64,000 nt of DNA from an uncultured Oscillospiraceae bacterium (GCA_902478605.1 CABSLQ010000003.1:1-64000), one strand, 5' to 3'; positions 1-8,943 are shown, counted from the stretch's first letter. The notes: generated by a model not told the origin, from the letters alone. Program-made: numbers and translations.

Positions 1-1373
1 GGGGCCTCCGGGTCAATGGCATGGAGCTTGGCATGGGCGATTTCGTGAATGGCTGTTTTCAGGGTTTGCAGCTCGCTCATGTTCTCCTGAATGGCGATCC
101 GCTTTTCCGTCAGGTGGTAGTAGCCGTGGGAACCGCCCGGAATATCCTCAAAAGCCATCGGGACGGGGGAAGTCTGTTCCAGCGCCTTGAAAAAGTCCTG
201 ATACCGCTCCACGTCCCCGGCCAATTCCTCCACGCCCAGCGACGGCAGCGGTTCGCCCTCGGTCTGGCTCACATCAAAGACAGACACGATCTTGAACGCC
301 GGGACTTGGATTTCTTTCTGCTCGGTGACGGTGTTCCCGTCCTTATCCTTGACCGGCTGGCCCTGTTCGTCCAGCTTCGGCACTTCCTTTTTCATCTTAT
401 AGGGGGCCGGGGCAAAAATTTTGATGCCTTTCTCTCCCTTTTTGACATTGCGGTGAAATTCATCCCGCCACTTGTTGTAGCCCGCCACAAGCTGCCCGCC
501 CTGCATGGCAATGAGGATGGTATTGTTAAAGCTGTAATTGTGGAAGCGGGCCATTGTGTCAAGGTAGGCTTGGAAGCGGTCGCTTTCAAACAAATCCATG
601 ATGCCGGTTTCCAGCTTGTCGGTAATCTCTTTCATGCGGTCGGCGCTGTTCTTGCTGTTTAAGATAATGGGGATCACCTGCGGCTGGGCCGGGGCCTCGG
701 CGGTGGGGGCGGTTTTCTGCCGGGCCTGCACAGCTTCCCGCAGCACGTCCGGCTGGGGGAAGCCCATCACACGGTATTCCTCTGGCACCGGCTGGCCCTC
801 ATGGACGCGCTGCCATTCGTCGCCGCTTCGCACCAGATAGCCATAGGGCGTAAACGCGCCCTGTTCCTGCCGGGCGATATGCTCCCCGAACCGGGCCGCG
901 TCAATCCCGGCTTTCCATTCCTCCGGCATATCCACCATGCCGGAACGGTTCAGGTAATAGTCCCCCAACTGGCCGGGGGATTGCACATCCGGCAGATGCA
1001 CAAAATAGTCCACGTTGTCGGCGTAGTCGATGATCTGCCCGATACTTTCAAAGCCGCCTTTGGGGTTTTGCAGGGCGGCGTTCAGTTCCGCAAGGGCGGC
1101 AACGTCCAGTTTTTCCAGCCTTGCGGCAAGGAAATTCAGTTCGTCCACATCGGCGGCCAGCACCATGTCATAGGGAATGGCAAGGCGTCTGTCCTCTGGG
1201 TAGGAAAATCCGGCAATGAAAAAATCCTGCGGGTTGTCGGTGCTGATATGGATTTCCCGCATGGCCTCCTGTAACTTCTCGGCGGTGGTCGGCAAGTCCA
1301 GCCAATAACCATGCGGCCCATCGTTCTGCGCCTCGGTGCGGTTGTCAATCATAATCGAAAATACTTCGCTCAC
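1..1373 (-). CDS. Multidomain antirestriction protein of a mobile element (ArdA-like + ArdC-N + metallopeptidase), 3' end outside window
   Basis: Read from the reverse strand; open to the window edge, so at least 457 residues. GTG start follows AAGGAGGG at ideal distance. The first 190 or so residues resemble ArdA antirestriction proteins, acidic DNA mimics that block type I restriction (WLDLPTTAEKLQEAM, then ELNFLAARLEKLD). After a Pro/Ala linker, around residues 290-370, comes an ArdC N-terminal-like ssDNA-binding segment (YSFNNTILIAMQ, GYNKWR, KKGEKGIKIFAP). An ImmA/IrrE-type zinc peptidase motif HEIAH lies at residues 443-447. Such fusions are typical of conjugative elements of gut Firmicutes, and the inferred job is protecting incoming single-stranded element DNA. 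Domain calls are from pattern memory; the peptidase motif is the firmest. Confidence 0.75.
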   Translation of the reverse strand, partial: MSEVFSIMIDNRTEAQNDGPHGYWLDLPTTAEKLQEAMREIHISTDNPQDFFIAGFSYPEDRRLAIPYDMVLAADVDELNFLAARLEKLDVAALAELNAALQNPKGGFESIGQIIDYADNVDYFVHLPDVQSPGQLGDYYLNRSGMVDMPEEWKAGIDAARFGEHIARQEQGAFTPYGYLVRSGDEWQRVHEGQPVPEEYRVMGFPQPDVLREAVQARQKTAPTAEAPAQPQVIPIILNSKNSADRMKEITDKLETGIMDLFESDRFQAYLDTMARFHNYSFNNTILIAMQGGQLVAGYNKWRDEFHRNVKKGEKGIKIFAPAPYKMKKEVPKLDEQGQPVKDKDGNTVTEQKEIQVPAFKIVSVFDVSQTEGEPLPSLGVEELAGDVERYQDFFKALEQTSPVPMAFEDIPGGSHGYYHLTEKRIAIQENMSELQTLKTAIHEIAHAKLHAIDPEA

Positions 1374-1610
1374 GGGTTCCCTCCTTTCTCGGTCTTGCTC
1401 CATCAATTTCTGCATCAACTCGTAGTCCTCAATGCTCATGTGCCCGTCATAGGCGTACGGGTCGATGTCGTCCCCTCGGTAGGGGCGTTCATAGAACGGC
1501 AGTCCGGCAGCATGGGCTTTTTCCCGCGCCGCCTCCAACACATCCGGCGGCAGCTCGTCGCTGTGAGCCTCTATGAATGGGGAAATGTTGTTCAGGCCGT
1601 TGTCGTACCA
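1374..1610 (-). other. In-frame upstream extension of the antirestriction ORF, cut off at the element junction
   Basis: The frame of the antirestriction gene stays open upstream of its GTG as far as about 1610, encoding roughly 78 coding-like residues (for example LPFYERPYRGDDIDPYAYDG). The other two reverse frames contain stops. Either this is the 3' end of a preceding element gene read into the next one, or the true protein starts further upstream and the GTG is internal. Beyond 1610 the sequence turns into the ABC transporter gene on the other strand, so the upstream part is missing. Confidence 0.5.
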
Positions 1611-1615
1611 TTGCC
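1600..1615. other. Junction between mobile-element DNA and chromosomal ABC transporter gene
   Basis: Minus-strand element coding sequence ends and plus-strand ABC ATPase homology begins within about ten bases here. Neither gene is complete at the junction. No integrase gene, attachment site or terminal inverted repeat is visible beside it. That argues for a secondary deletion or rearrangement, or an assembly join, rather than a normal element end. Confidence 0.6.
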
Positions 1616-2347
1616 TTTGACCACGTGGGTTTTGCCTACAACAGCGGGGAGACCGTTTTAAAGGATGTCTCCTTTACAGCCAGGCAGGGAGAGGTGACCG
1701 CCCTTGTCGGTCCGTCCGGCGGCGGCAAAACGACGGTCTCCCGTCTGGCGGCGCGCTTCTGGGATATTCCCAAGGGCCGGATCACGGTGGGCGGCATGGA
1801 CATATCCCAAATCGATCCGGAGGTCCTGCTGTCCCTCTATTCCATCGTGTTTCAGGATGTCACGCTGTTTGACAACACCATCCTGGAAAATATCCGCATC
1901 GGCAATCAAAACGCCACCGATGAAGAGGTGCTGGCTGCGGCGCGGCTCGCCAACTGTGACGAATTTGCCGAAAAGCTGCCCGACAAATGGAACAGCTACA
2001 TCGGGGAAAACGGCTGCGAACTGTCCGGCGGCGAACGGCAGCGCATCTCCATCGCCCGCGCCTTTCTCAAAAATGCGCCCATCGTTCTGCTGGATGAGGC
2101 TACCGCTTCACTTGACGTGGAAAACGAAACGCTTATCCAAACGGCGCTCTCCCGCTTGATTCAGGACAAAACCGTCCTGGTCATCGCCCACCGCATGCGC
2201 ACGGTGGCAGGAGCCGATAAAATCGTTGTGCTGGATGGCGGAACCGTGGCGGAAGAGGGCGCGCCGGACGAGCTGTTCCGCCGGGGCGGCCTCTATACCC
2301 GTATGGTCAAGCTGCAGACAGAAAGTCAGCAGTGGACGCTGGTGTAA
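1607..2347 (+). pseudogene. ABC exporter, ATPase half only (5'-truncated)
   Basis: About 246 residues match the nucleotide-binding domain of a fused ATPase/permease ABC exporter. Visible motifs: Walker A GPSGGGKT, Q-loop VFQDVTLF, signature LSGGERQR, Walker B IVLLDEA and H-loop IAHR. Homologous sequence starts at AFDHVGFAY, normally about residue 330 of a protein near 580 residues, so the whole membrane domain is missing. An ATG at 1577 is in frame but the codons before 1607 belong to the element on the other strand. With no membrane partner beside it this is probably inactive. Ends just before a terminator. Confidence 0.8.
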
Positions 2348-2383
2348 TACGGACGTTTATCCACATTTCAGCCGCATGTCGGC

Positions 2384-2430
2384 AAAAAAGTGCGTCGCCT
2401 CCCCGTTTTCCGGGGGTTGACGCACTTTTT
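2384..2430 (+). terminator. Rho-independent terminator after the ABC remnant
   Basis: AAAAAAGTGCGTC pairs with GACGCACTTTTT, with a second GC-rich inner stem (CCCCG/CGGGG), followed by a T run on the plus strand. It separates the ABC remnant from ogt. Confidence 0.85.
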
Positions 2431-2451
2431 CTGTCCCGTCCGCGGACAATA

Positions 2452-2460
2452 TGCTATAAT
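2452..2460 (+). promoter_or_regulatory. Extended -10 promoter for ogt
   Basis: TGCTATAAT is a consensus extended -10 element. No good -35 lies 17 bases upstream; a TTGACG at 2417 is too far away and is part of the terminator stem. Expected transcription start about 2467, 25 bases before the chosen GTG. Confidence 0.6.
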
Positions 2461-2491
2461 GAAAAAGCATCAGGAAAAAGGAGTGGATACC

Positions 2492-3031
2492 GTGTACTAT
2501 TCCAGCACCTGCCCGTCCCCGCTGGGCACGCTGACACTGGCCAGCGACGGCACTCATCTGGTCGGCCTGTGGATCGAGGGACAGAAGTATTTTGGAGCCT
2601 CCCTCCCCACATCGCCGAAGCCGCGGGACGATCTGCCGCTCTTTGCCGCCGTCAGGGATTGGCTGGCCCGCTATTTCGCCGGCAAAGCCCCTTCCCCTGC
2701 CGAACTGCCGCTCCGCCCCGCCGGGAGCGCGTTTCGGCAAGTTGTCTGGCGTATCTTATGCGGCATTCCGTATGGGCGGGTGATGACCTATGGTGAAATT
2801 GCCGTCGAGGCGGCCGCTCAACTGGGCCGTGTCCGCATGTCCGGCCAGGCGGTCGGCGGCGCGGTCGGGCATAACCCCATTTCCATCATCATCCCGTGTC
2901 ACCGGGTGGTGGGGGCAAACGGCAGCCTGACGGGATACGCCGGCGGCGTGGACAAAAAGCTCCGCCTGCTGGAGCTGGAAGGCGTCGATACGTCCACACT
3001 GTTCATTCCCCGCAAAGGCACCGCCTTATAA
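2492..3031 (+). CDS. ogt: Methylated-DNA--protein-cysteine methyltransferase
   Basis: Suicidal repair protein that moves the methyl group from O6-methylguanine (or O4-methylthymine) in DNA to its own cysteine. The 179-residue product has the active-site motif IIPCHRVV followed by LTGYAGGVDKK, and upstream FRQVVWRILCGIPYGRVMTYGEIA with the helix-turn-helix that inserts into the minor groove. Length is normal for the Ogt type without an Ada domain. GTG start chosen because AAAAAGGAG ends eight bases before it. An ATG at 2459 lies inside the -10 box and cannot be used by that promoter. Single-gene unit with its own promoter. Confidence 0.92.
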   Translation: MYYSSTCPSPLGTLTLASDGTHLVGLWIEGQKYFGASLPTSPKPRDDLPLFAAVRDWLARYFAGKAPSPAELPLRPAGSAFRQVVWRILCGIPYGRVMTYGEIAVEAAAQLGRVRMSGQAVGGAVGHNPISIIIPCHRVVGANGSLTGYAGGVDKKLRLLELEGVDTSTLFIPRKGTAL

Positions 3032-3073
3032 CAGCCGCGGGCCTCATGCGCCATTCTCCGTGTATCAGACAGG

Positions 3074-3102
3074 TTGCATTTTGGAAAAGTCTGTATTATG
3101 AT
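3074..3102 (+). promoter_or_regulatory. Promoter for the HD-domain gene
   Basis: TTGCAT (3074-3079), 17-base spacer, TATGAT (3097-3102). A good sigma-A type match 32 bases upstream of the chosen ATG. Confidence 0.6.
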
Positions 3103-3133
3103 ACAAGCATACAACCATTTGGAGGCGATACGC

Positions 3134-3682
3134 ATGTCCTATATCCCCACGCCGGAACAGGCGATGGAACTCGTCAAAATGTATAATCAGGAGGCCTTTC
3201 ACCTGCAGCATGCCCAGACAGTGGGAAAGGTGCTGGGCGTTCTGGCGAAGGAATACGATCCGGGAAAGGAGGATTACTGGACCGCTGTCGGTATTCTGCA
3301 CGATATCGACTTCGAACAGTGGCCGGAACAGCACTGCATAAAAGCGCAGGCGCTTCTGCGGGAACAGGAGGTGGATGAAAGCGTCATCCATGCGGTGGCC
3401 AGTCACGGTTACGGCCTGTGCTGCGACGTGGAACCGACCCGTCTGATGGAAAAATATCTGTTTGCCGTGGACGAGCTGACCGGCTTGATCGGCGCCGCCG
3501 CGCTCATGCGGCCGACCGGCTTCGAAGGCATGGAAGTCAAATCGATCATGAAAAAATTCAAGGATAAAAAGTTTGCTGCCGGCTGCTCGCGCGAGGTGAT
3601 CGCGAAAGGGGCTGAGATGCTGGGGCTGAGCGTACCCGAGCTGGCAGCCAAAACGCTGGAGGCCATGACCGCCTGCGCATAA
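3134..3682 (+). CDS. HD-domain phosphohydrolase
   Basis: Predicted metal-dependent phosphohydrolase of 182 residues. The HD signature is VGILHDIDFEQWPEQH, with an upstream His in HLQHAQTVGKVLG and a later metal ligand region IHAVASHGYG, the order seen in small HDIG/YedJ-like hydrolases. The substrate cannot be told from sequence. ATG at 3134 chosen because GGAGGCG precedes it; an earlier in-frame ATG at 3074 overlaps the -35 element. Transcribed alone between its promoter and a shared terminator. Confidence 0.8.
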   Translation: MSYIPTPEQAMELVKMYNQEAFHLQHAQTVGKVLGVLAKEYDPGKEDYWTAVGILHDIDFEQWPEQHCIKAQALLREQEVDESVIHAVASHGYGLCCDVEPTRLMEKYLFAVDELTGLIGAAALMRPTGFEGMEVKSIMKKFKDKKFAAGCSREVIAKGAEMLGLSVPELAAKTLEAMTACA

Positions 3683-3684
3683 AA

Positions 3685-3726
3685 AACGAATTCCCCGGTT
3701 CATTTGGGTGTACCGGGGAATTCGTT
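3685..3726. terminator. Bidirectional terminator
   Basis: AACGAATTCCCCGGT pairs perfectly (15 bp) with ACCGGGGAATTCGTT around a 12-base loop, between the convergent HD-hydrolase and Fe-S protein genes. Confidence 0.9.
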
Positions 3727-3767
3727 CTGATATGGGGAAATCTATCTGAGGCGGCTCGTTATGCATT

Positions 3768-4472
3768 TTACTCTATCACGCGGCCGTCGGTCGATAGGGT
3801 GACTACCTGCCAAGGAATATATTTGCCGCTGGCCTGCAGCGCGTTTCTGACGGCGTTCTCTATGCCGCCGCAGCAGGGGACCTCCATACGCACCACCGTC
3901 ACGCTCTGAATGGCATTGCGGCGGATGATAGCGGTCAGCTTTTCGGTATAGTCTACCGCATCGAGTTTGGGGCAGCCGATTAGCGTGACATGACGGCGCA
4001 TAAACCGGTTGTGGAAACCGCCATAGGCATACGCCGCGCAATCGGCGGCCACCAGCAGTTTAGCCCCGTCAAAATACGGCGCTTCCACCGGTGCGAGCTG
4101 AATCTGCACCGGCCATTGCCGCAGCTGGGATTCCGCCGTCTCAACCGATACCGGGGAATCCTCACGGCGCGCAATCTCCCGTGCCTGCGTTCCGGGACAA
4201 CCGCAGGCCAGCGGTTGTCCCGCGGCCTGCAGGCGGGCTTTTTGGTTCTCCAATACCGCCTGCTGGTCATACGCCGCCGCTTCGCGCTCCACAAAGGAAA
4301 TCGCCCCCGTCGGGCAGGCGGGCAGGCAGTCTCCCAGCCCGTCGCAGTAATCGTCACGCAGCAATTTGGCCTTGCCGTCCACCAGGCCAATGGCCCCCTC
4401 GTGGCAGGCCTCGGCACAGATGCCGCAGCCATTACACCGTTCTTCGTCGATTTGTATGATTCTTCGGATCAT
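3768..4472 (-). CDS. 4Fe-4S binding protein with C-terminal CCG-type cysteine motif
   Basis: 234 residues. The N-terminus is a two-cluster ferredoxin: C13-x2-C16-x2-C19-x3-C23, then C43, C49 and C53-Pro in CDGLGDCLPACPTGAI. The C-terminal half has Cys in ACGCPG, GCPKLD and PCCGGIENAV, which looks like an additional cluster or thiol site. Likely an electron-transfer or redox-sensing accessory protein. It is divergently transcribed from a Crp/Fnr-type regulator; in clostridia such pairs often accompany nitrosative-stress genes such as hcp, but no hcp lies here. The partner enzyme is therefore unknown. Confidence 0.8.
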   Translation of the reverse strand: MIRRIIQIDEERCNGCGICAEACHEGAIGLVDGKAKLLRDDYCDGLGDCLPACPTGAISFVEREAAAYDQQAVLENQKARLQAAGQPLACGCPGTQAREIARREDSPVSVETAESQLRQWPVQIQLAPVEAPYFDGAKLLVAADCAAYAYGGFHNRFMRRHVTLIGCPKLDAVDYTEKLTAIIRRNAIQSVTVVRMEVPCCGGIENAVRNALQASGKYIPWQVVTLSTDGRVIE

Positions 4473-4558
4473 GCAAACGCCTCCGTTTCTTGTCTTGATG
4501 TCTCCAGTATACGATACGGATCGCCATAAGTCTGTTGTTTTTCCAACGAGGAGAGCCT

Positions 4559-5224
4559 ATGGTACACATTTTAAAAAACACCGCGCTGTTTCGCGGTATA
4601 CAGCCGGAAGAGATCGAGGCCATGCTGCCATGTCTGCAGGTACACACGGCATCGTTTGAAAAGAAAGCGGTGATTCTGCAGGCGGGCGACAGCATTTCCG
4701 CCGTTGCCCTGCTTGTGGAGGGAACGGCGTATATCGTGCAGGAGGATTTCTGGGGAAACCGCAACATCGTTTCCGCCATCGGACCGGGACAGCTGTTCGC
4801 CGAAGCCTTTGCCTGCACGCCGGGAGCGCGGCTGCTGGTCAGCGTGATCGCGGAGACCTCCTGTACTGTGGCCTTTCTGCAGCTGCAGCCTCTGCTGACT
4901 CCCTGCGGCAAAGCCTGCGCCTTTCACACCCGGGTGGTGCATAATCTGCTTGCCGACCTTGCCGAAAAAAATCTGCGCCTGAGCGAAAAGCTGAGCCATG
5001 TGACGCAGCGGACCACACGGGAAAAACTGCTTGCCTATCTGTCGGCGGAATCCATCCGACAGGGCGGGTCCGTCTTCGACATTCCATATAACCGGCAGCA
5101 GCTCGCCGATTATCTGGCGGTGGAGCGCAGCGCCATGTGCGCCGTCTTATCGGGACTGCAGGCGGAAGGGATTCTCCGCTACAGCGGGAGACGCTTTGAA
5201 CTGCTCGATAGGCGGGAGCCATGA
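4559..5224 (+). CDS. Crp/Fnr family transcriptional regulator
   Basis: 221 residues: an N-terminal cyclic-nucleotide-binding-like beta barrel (about 1-120), a dimerisation helix (about 125-150) and a C-terminal winged helix (TREKLLAYLS, then NRQQLADYLAVERSAMCAVL as recognition helix). It lacks the N-terminal Cys cluster of true Fnr, so effector sensing is not obvious; scattered Cys residues (for example CGKAC near 120) might be redox-active. ATG at 4559 follows GAGGAG; another ATG eight codons upstream lacks a site. Divergent from the Fe-S protein gene, its probable target. Confidence 0.85.
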   Translation: MVHILKNTALFRGIQPEEIEAMLPCLQVHTASFEKKAVILQAGDSISAVALLVEGTAYIVQEDFWGNRNIVSAIGPGQLFAEAFACTPGARLLVSVIAETSCTVAFLQLQPLLTPCGKACAFHTRVVHNLLADLAEKNLRLSEKLSHVTQRTTREKLLAYLSAESIRQGGSVFDIPYNRQQLADYLAVERSAMCAVLSGLQAEGILRYSGRRFELLDRREP

Positions 5225-5246
5225 AAACATGCGTCACAGGATGGGA

Positions 5247-5279
5247 AAAGGCCCTGTGGGTTTAATCCACAGGGCCTTT
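5247..5279. terminator. Terminator between crp-like gene and rrf2
   Basis: AAAGGCCCTGTGG pairs with CCACAGGGCCTTT around a short loop, between convergent genes. Confidence 0.88.
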
Positions 5280-5287
5280 ATGCGGCT

Positions 5288-5698
5288 TCAGGAGGTATGC
5301 GGCGACGTAAGCTGGGCAAAGGTCACGTCATCCAGTTTAGCGGTCACCATCCGGGTAATTTCGTCATAGACCGCATGAAAGGGGCACGCCTTCGGGCTGG
5401 AACAGTTGCAGGCGTAGTCCCCGTCGATACAGCGGCTGAAGCGATAGGGACCCTCCACCGCCTCAATAACCTGCCGCAGCGTAATGGTGTCGGCCGGCCG
5501 GCTGAGCGTATACCCGCCGTGCGCGCCTTTATACGACTTCACCACATCGGCCGCCACCAGCTTGCGCATGATCTTAAGCGTAAAGCGCAGCGACACACAG
5601 GTGCCGTCCGCAATGGACTGCGCATCCTTCCGCTCATCGGCAAGGGCCAGAAACTGCACGATACGCACGGCATAATCGGATTCCAGATTAATATGCAT
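5288..5698 (-). CDS. Rrf2 family transcriptional regulator (IscR/NsrR-like)
   Basis: 136-residue winged-helix repressor or activator. N-terminus MHINLESDYAVRIVQFLA and wing GGYTLSRPADTITLRQVIEAVEG are characteristic of Rrf2 proteins. A cluster-binding segment with closely spaced Cys (CIDGDYACNCSSPKACPF, about residues 90-107) suggests an iron-sulfur cofactor sensing iron, oxygen or nitric oxide. Upstream Fe-S protein and Crp/Fnr genes make a redox-response neighbourhood plausible. Its targets are not visible here. Confidence 0.88.
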   Translation of the reverse strand: MHINLESDYAVRIVQFLALADERKDAQSIADGTCVSLRFTLKIMRKLVAADVVKSYKGAHGGYTLSRPADTITLRQVIEAVEGPYRFSRCIDGDYACNCSSPKACPFHAVYDEITRMVTAKLDDVTFAQLTSPHTS

Positions 5699-5895
5699 AA
5701 CTTCTCAAACCCTGTTCTTTCATACAAGTAGGCCACCCATGGAGCGGCCTGCCCCGGCTGCTCCCGTGAACGTATGGATAGCGTCAATGCGCGGTTTCCC
5801 ATCTGGGCGGATACGCCCAGATGGCCGTTTTCCGCGGTCCGTAATGGCTTTTCAGGCGCTCGGCCGCAGCCTGTTCCCTTTCGGGGCGGATTCGA
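5699..5895. other. Intergenic region between rrf2 and rpoD
   Basis: Contains one strong hairpin, CATCTGGGCG/CGCCCAGATG at 5800-5823 around GATA, without a clear T run on either strand. It lies about 70 bases downstream of the rpoD stop and may stabilise the end of that message. No gene seen. Confidence 0.4.
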
Positions 5896-7104
5896 TTAGT
5901 CCAGAAAATCCTTGAGCTTCTTGCTGCGGCTCGGGTGGCGCAGCTTGCGCAGGGCCTTCGCCTCGATTTGGCGGATCCGTTCGCGGGTGACGTCGAATTC
6001 CTTGCCCACCTCTTCGAGCGTGCGCGGCCGGCCGTCTTCCAGGCCAAACCGCAGGCGCAGCACCTTTTCCTCCCGCATCGTCAGGGTGGAAAGCACTTCG
6101 CCGAGCTGCTCCTTAAGCAGCGTGTGGGAAGCGGCATCCGCCGGGGCGGGCGCCTCGTCGTCGGGGATAAAATCGCCGAGATGGCTGTCCTCCTCCTCGC
6201 CGATAGGGGTTTCCAGCGATACGGGCTCCTGCGCGACACGCATGATTTCCCGCACCTTGTCGATGGGCATATCCAGCTCCTGTGCAATCTCCTCGGCCAC
6301 CGGTTCGTGCCCGTTTTTATGCAGCAGCTGGCTGGACACCTTTTTTACCTTGTTGATGGTCTCCACCATATGGACCGGGATGCGGATGGTTCGCGCCTGA
6401 TCGGCGATGGCGCGGGTGATGGCCTGCCGAATCCACCAGGTGGCATAGGTGGAGAACTTAAAGCCCTTGGTATAATCGAATTTTTCCACCGCTTTGATGA
6501 GGCCGAGATTCCCTTCCTGGATCAGATCGAGGAACTGCATGCCCCGGCCGACATACCGTTTGGCTATGCTGACCACAAGACGCAGGTTCGCTTCCGACAG
6601 CCGTTTTTTGGCATACTCGTCGCCGTCGATGATCCGCATGGCAAGATCGATCTCCTCCTCCGGTGTGAGCAGCGGCACGCGGCCGATCTCCTTGAGGTAT
6701 ACCTTGACGGGATCGTCGATGGCAATGCCTTCCCCGGAGGCGGACGGCGCCGTTTCTTCCCCCTCGGCGACATCCAGAACGAAATCAATGTCTGCAAAAG
6801 CGGTTGTCTCAAAATCGTCGATAATTTCGATATTCTGGCTCTCGAGCTGCTCATACAGCTTGTCCATCTGCTCGGGATCGAAATCGAAATCCTCCATGGC
6901 ATCCATGATTTCCTGCGTGGTGAGCTTGCCCTTGGCGCGCCCGATCTCAATCAAATCATGGATCTGCAGCTTCTTATCCTTTTTTCCAACCGGGACGGCG
7001 GGCAAATCGTCCACCATCGCCCCTTCCTCCGCAATCGCTTCGGCGGCTTCCTCCATGGTGACGTCATCCTGTGTATTCAAATCGAGTTCTTCTTGATTGT
7101 TCAT
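5896..7104 (-). CDS. rpoD: RNA polymerase primary sigma factor (SigA/RpoD)
   Basis: 402 residues. Region 1.1-like acidic N-terminus with [18 protein letters not shown]; region 1.2 [11 protein letters not shown]; region 2 with the RNA polymerase clamp and -10 segment ([37 protein letters not shown]); region 3; region 4 helix-turn-helix [20 protein letters not shown] for the -35 box. Gives the vegetative promoter preference (TTGACA-17-TATAAT), which the promoters noted elsewhere in this window match. Start at 7104 chosen because AAAGGA lies upstream; an ATG ten codons earlier has no site. Directly downstream of dnaG, the classical macromolecular-synthesis order. Confidence 0.97.
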   Translation of the reverse strand: MNNQEELDLNTQDDVTMEEAAEAIAEEGAMVDDLPAVPVGKKDKKLQIHDLIEIGRAKGKLTTQEIMDAMEDFDFDPEQMDKLYEQLESQNIEIIDDFETTAFADIDFVLDVAEGEETAPSASGEGIAIDDPVKVYLKEIGRVPLLTPEEEIDLAMRIIDGDEYAKKRLSEANLRLVVSIAKRYVGRGMQFLDLIQEGNLGLIKAVEKFDYTKGFKFSTYATWWIRQAITRAIADQARTIRIPVHMVETINKVKKVSSQLLHKNGHEPVAEEIAQELDMPIDKVREIMRVAQEPVSLETPIGEEEDSHLGDFIPDDEAPAPADAASHTLLKEQLGEVLSTLTMREEKVLRLRFGLEDGRPRTLEEVGKEFDVTRERIRQIEAKALRKLRHPSRSKKLKDFLD

Positions 7105-7173
7105 ACTGCGATCGTTCCTTTCTCGGGGAATCATGCGGCCAAATCCTGGCCATCTATATCCACGCCGTAGCGG

Positions 7174-8943
7174 TTATTTTTTCAAATCCCGCATGGCGGC
7201 AAGAACCTCCTGAATTTTATCCTCCGACAGCGTGGCCGGTTCTTCCAGGCCTCTCAACTGATACTCCTCCCGGAGAATTTTGGCATAGTGCCGCGCTTCC
7301 TCCAGCGATCCCTCCCGCTCCCGGGCGTTCAGCACCATGCGCGTGATATAGGCCATCTCGTTGTCGTCATAATCGGCGGAAAAAACAGTCATTTCCACCA
7401 GCAGGCCGTTTTTCTGCCGATCGATGAGCAATTGATACAAGCGCCGGTTGAAGGCGGTGGCCATAAATTCGGGCGGCAGCTCTTCCGCCATCGTCCGGAT
7501 AAAATCGGGGTGCAGAAGCAGCAGGCCGATAAGCCCTTCCTCCGCGCTCACGGCGCGCAGATGCTTCTCCGCCTCAGGGTTGACCCTGCGCATAGTATTC
7601 TCCGTCTGGCGCACGATTTGCGACAATTGCCGGTCTTTTTGCTGCTTTTGTTGTTTTTTGAGGGAATAGTTAACCTGCTGCAGAATCGCATCCTTCGAAA
7701 CGGACAGCTCCGCCGCCAGCTTGCCGGCATACACATCCCGTTCAATCGGGCTGGCCAGCCCGGCAAGCAGCGCCGCCGCCTCGCGCAGATACTCCACACG
7801 GCCGTCCGCCGTGCCCATCATGTGCCGCTGCCCCAACTCGATGAGCCGGTATTCCACATCGTTCGCCGAGCGCTCAAGCAGCAGGCGGAACCGTTCCGGC
7901 CCGTTTTTCTTGATAAACTCGTCCGGATCCTTCCCGTCCGGGATGGTGACCACCCGGATATGCACGCCCGTGCGGCGCAGCAAGTCGATGGCCCGCTGGG
8001 TTCCCTTTTGGCCAGCGGCGTCCGCATCGAAGATCAGCACCGCTTCATCCGCATAGCGCGCGACAAGCCGCGCATGATCCGCCGTGAAGGAGGTACCGAG
8101 CGCCGCCACCGCGTTGGTGAAGCCCGCCTGGTGCAGCGCGATGACATCCATGTATCCCTCGCAGAGAATCAGCTGCCGCCCGCCCGCCGTCTTGGCAAAG
8201 TTGAGGGCAAACAGGTTGTCCGTCTTTTTGAACGCCGGCGTGTCGGCGGTATTGAGATACTTGGGCTTGGAATCGTCCAGCACCCGCCCGCCGAACGCGA
8301 TGACGTTGCCGCGGATATCGATGATGGGGATGATGACCCGTCCACGGAAAATGTCGAAGAGATGACCGGATGTGCCCGGCCGTGTGCTGCGCTTTTCCAG
8401 GAAGGCGGCCGTCAGCTCTTCATCCTTGAATCCCTTTTGCCGCAGCGCGTCGCGCAGCATATGATAGTCGTCCGGCGCGTAGCCGAGCCCGAACCGGCGG
8501 ATGGTGTGGTCGGTGTATCCCCGGCCGTGGTAGTAGTCGAGTCCCACCTTTCCCTGCGGCGTATACAGCCATTTGTGGAACAGCCGTGCCGCCTCGCGGT
8601 TCGCCTCCAGGATGCGGGTGCGCAGGCGGGAGGCCGCATCGTTGACATCGCTTTCGGGCATCTTCATTCCCGCGCGATCCGCCAGAAATTTGACCGCATC
8701 TATGTAATCGAGGTTCTCTATCTTTTTGATAAAGGTGATCACATCGCCCCCTGCCCCGCAGCCGAAGCAGTAGAAGGAAGCGGTTTCGGGATACAGGGTG
8801 AAGGAGGGGGTCTTTTCCCCATGGAAGGGGCACAGCCCCACCAGATTGCGGCCCCGCCGTCTCATGGAAACATAGGAAGACACCACGCTTTCAATATCGT
8901 TGCGTGCGGTCAATTCCTGCAAAAAACTGTCCGGCAGCGGCAA
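7174..8943 (-). CDS. dnaG: DNA primase
   Basis: About 589 residues. Synthesises RNA primers at the replication fork with the replicative helicase. The CHC2 zinc finger is CPFHGEKTPSF...FYCFGCGAGG near the N-terminus; the TOPRIM catalytic core includes LCEGYMDV and LIFDADAAGQKG; the C-terminal helicase-interaction region follows. A TTG start at 8943 is preferred because GGGAGG ends eight bases upstream; an in-frame GTG at 8952 overlaps that site. Lies between dgt and rpoD on the same strand, probably one operon. Confidence 0.95.
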   Translation of the reverse strand: MPLPDSFLQELTARNDIESVVSSYVSMRRRGRNLVGLCPFHGEKTPSFTLYPETASFYCFGCGAGGDVITFIKKIENLDYIDAVKFLADRAGMKMPESDVNDAASRLRTRILEANREAARLFHKWLYTPQGKVGLDYYHGRGYTDHTIRRFGLGYAPDDYHMLRDALRQKGFKDEELTAAFLEKRSTRPGTSGHLFDIFRGRVIIPIIDIRGNVIAFGGRVLDDSKPKYLNTADTPAFKKTDNLFALNFAKTAGGRQLILCEGYMDVIALHQAGFTNAVAALGTSFTADHARLVARYADEAVLIFDADAAGQKGTQRAIDLLRRTGVHIRVVTIPDGKDPDEFIKKNGPERFRLLLERSANDVEYRLIELGQRHMMGTADGRVEYLREAAALLAGLASPIERDVYAGKLAAELSVSKDAILQQVNYSLKKQQKQQKDRQLSQIVRQTENTMRRVNPEAEKHLRAVSAEEGLIGLLLLHPDFIRTMAEELPPEFMATAFNRRLYQLLIDRQKNGLLVEMTVFSADYDDNEMAYITRMVLNAREREGSLEEARHYAKILREEYQLRGLEEPATLSEDKIQEVLAAMRDLKK

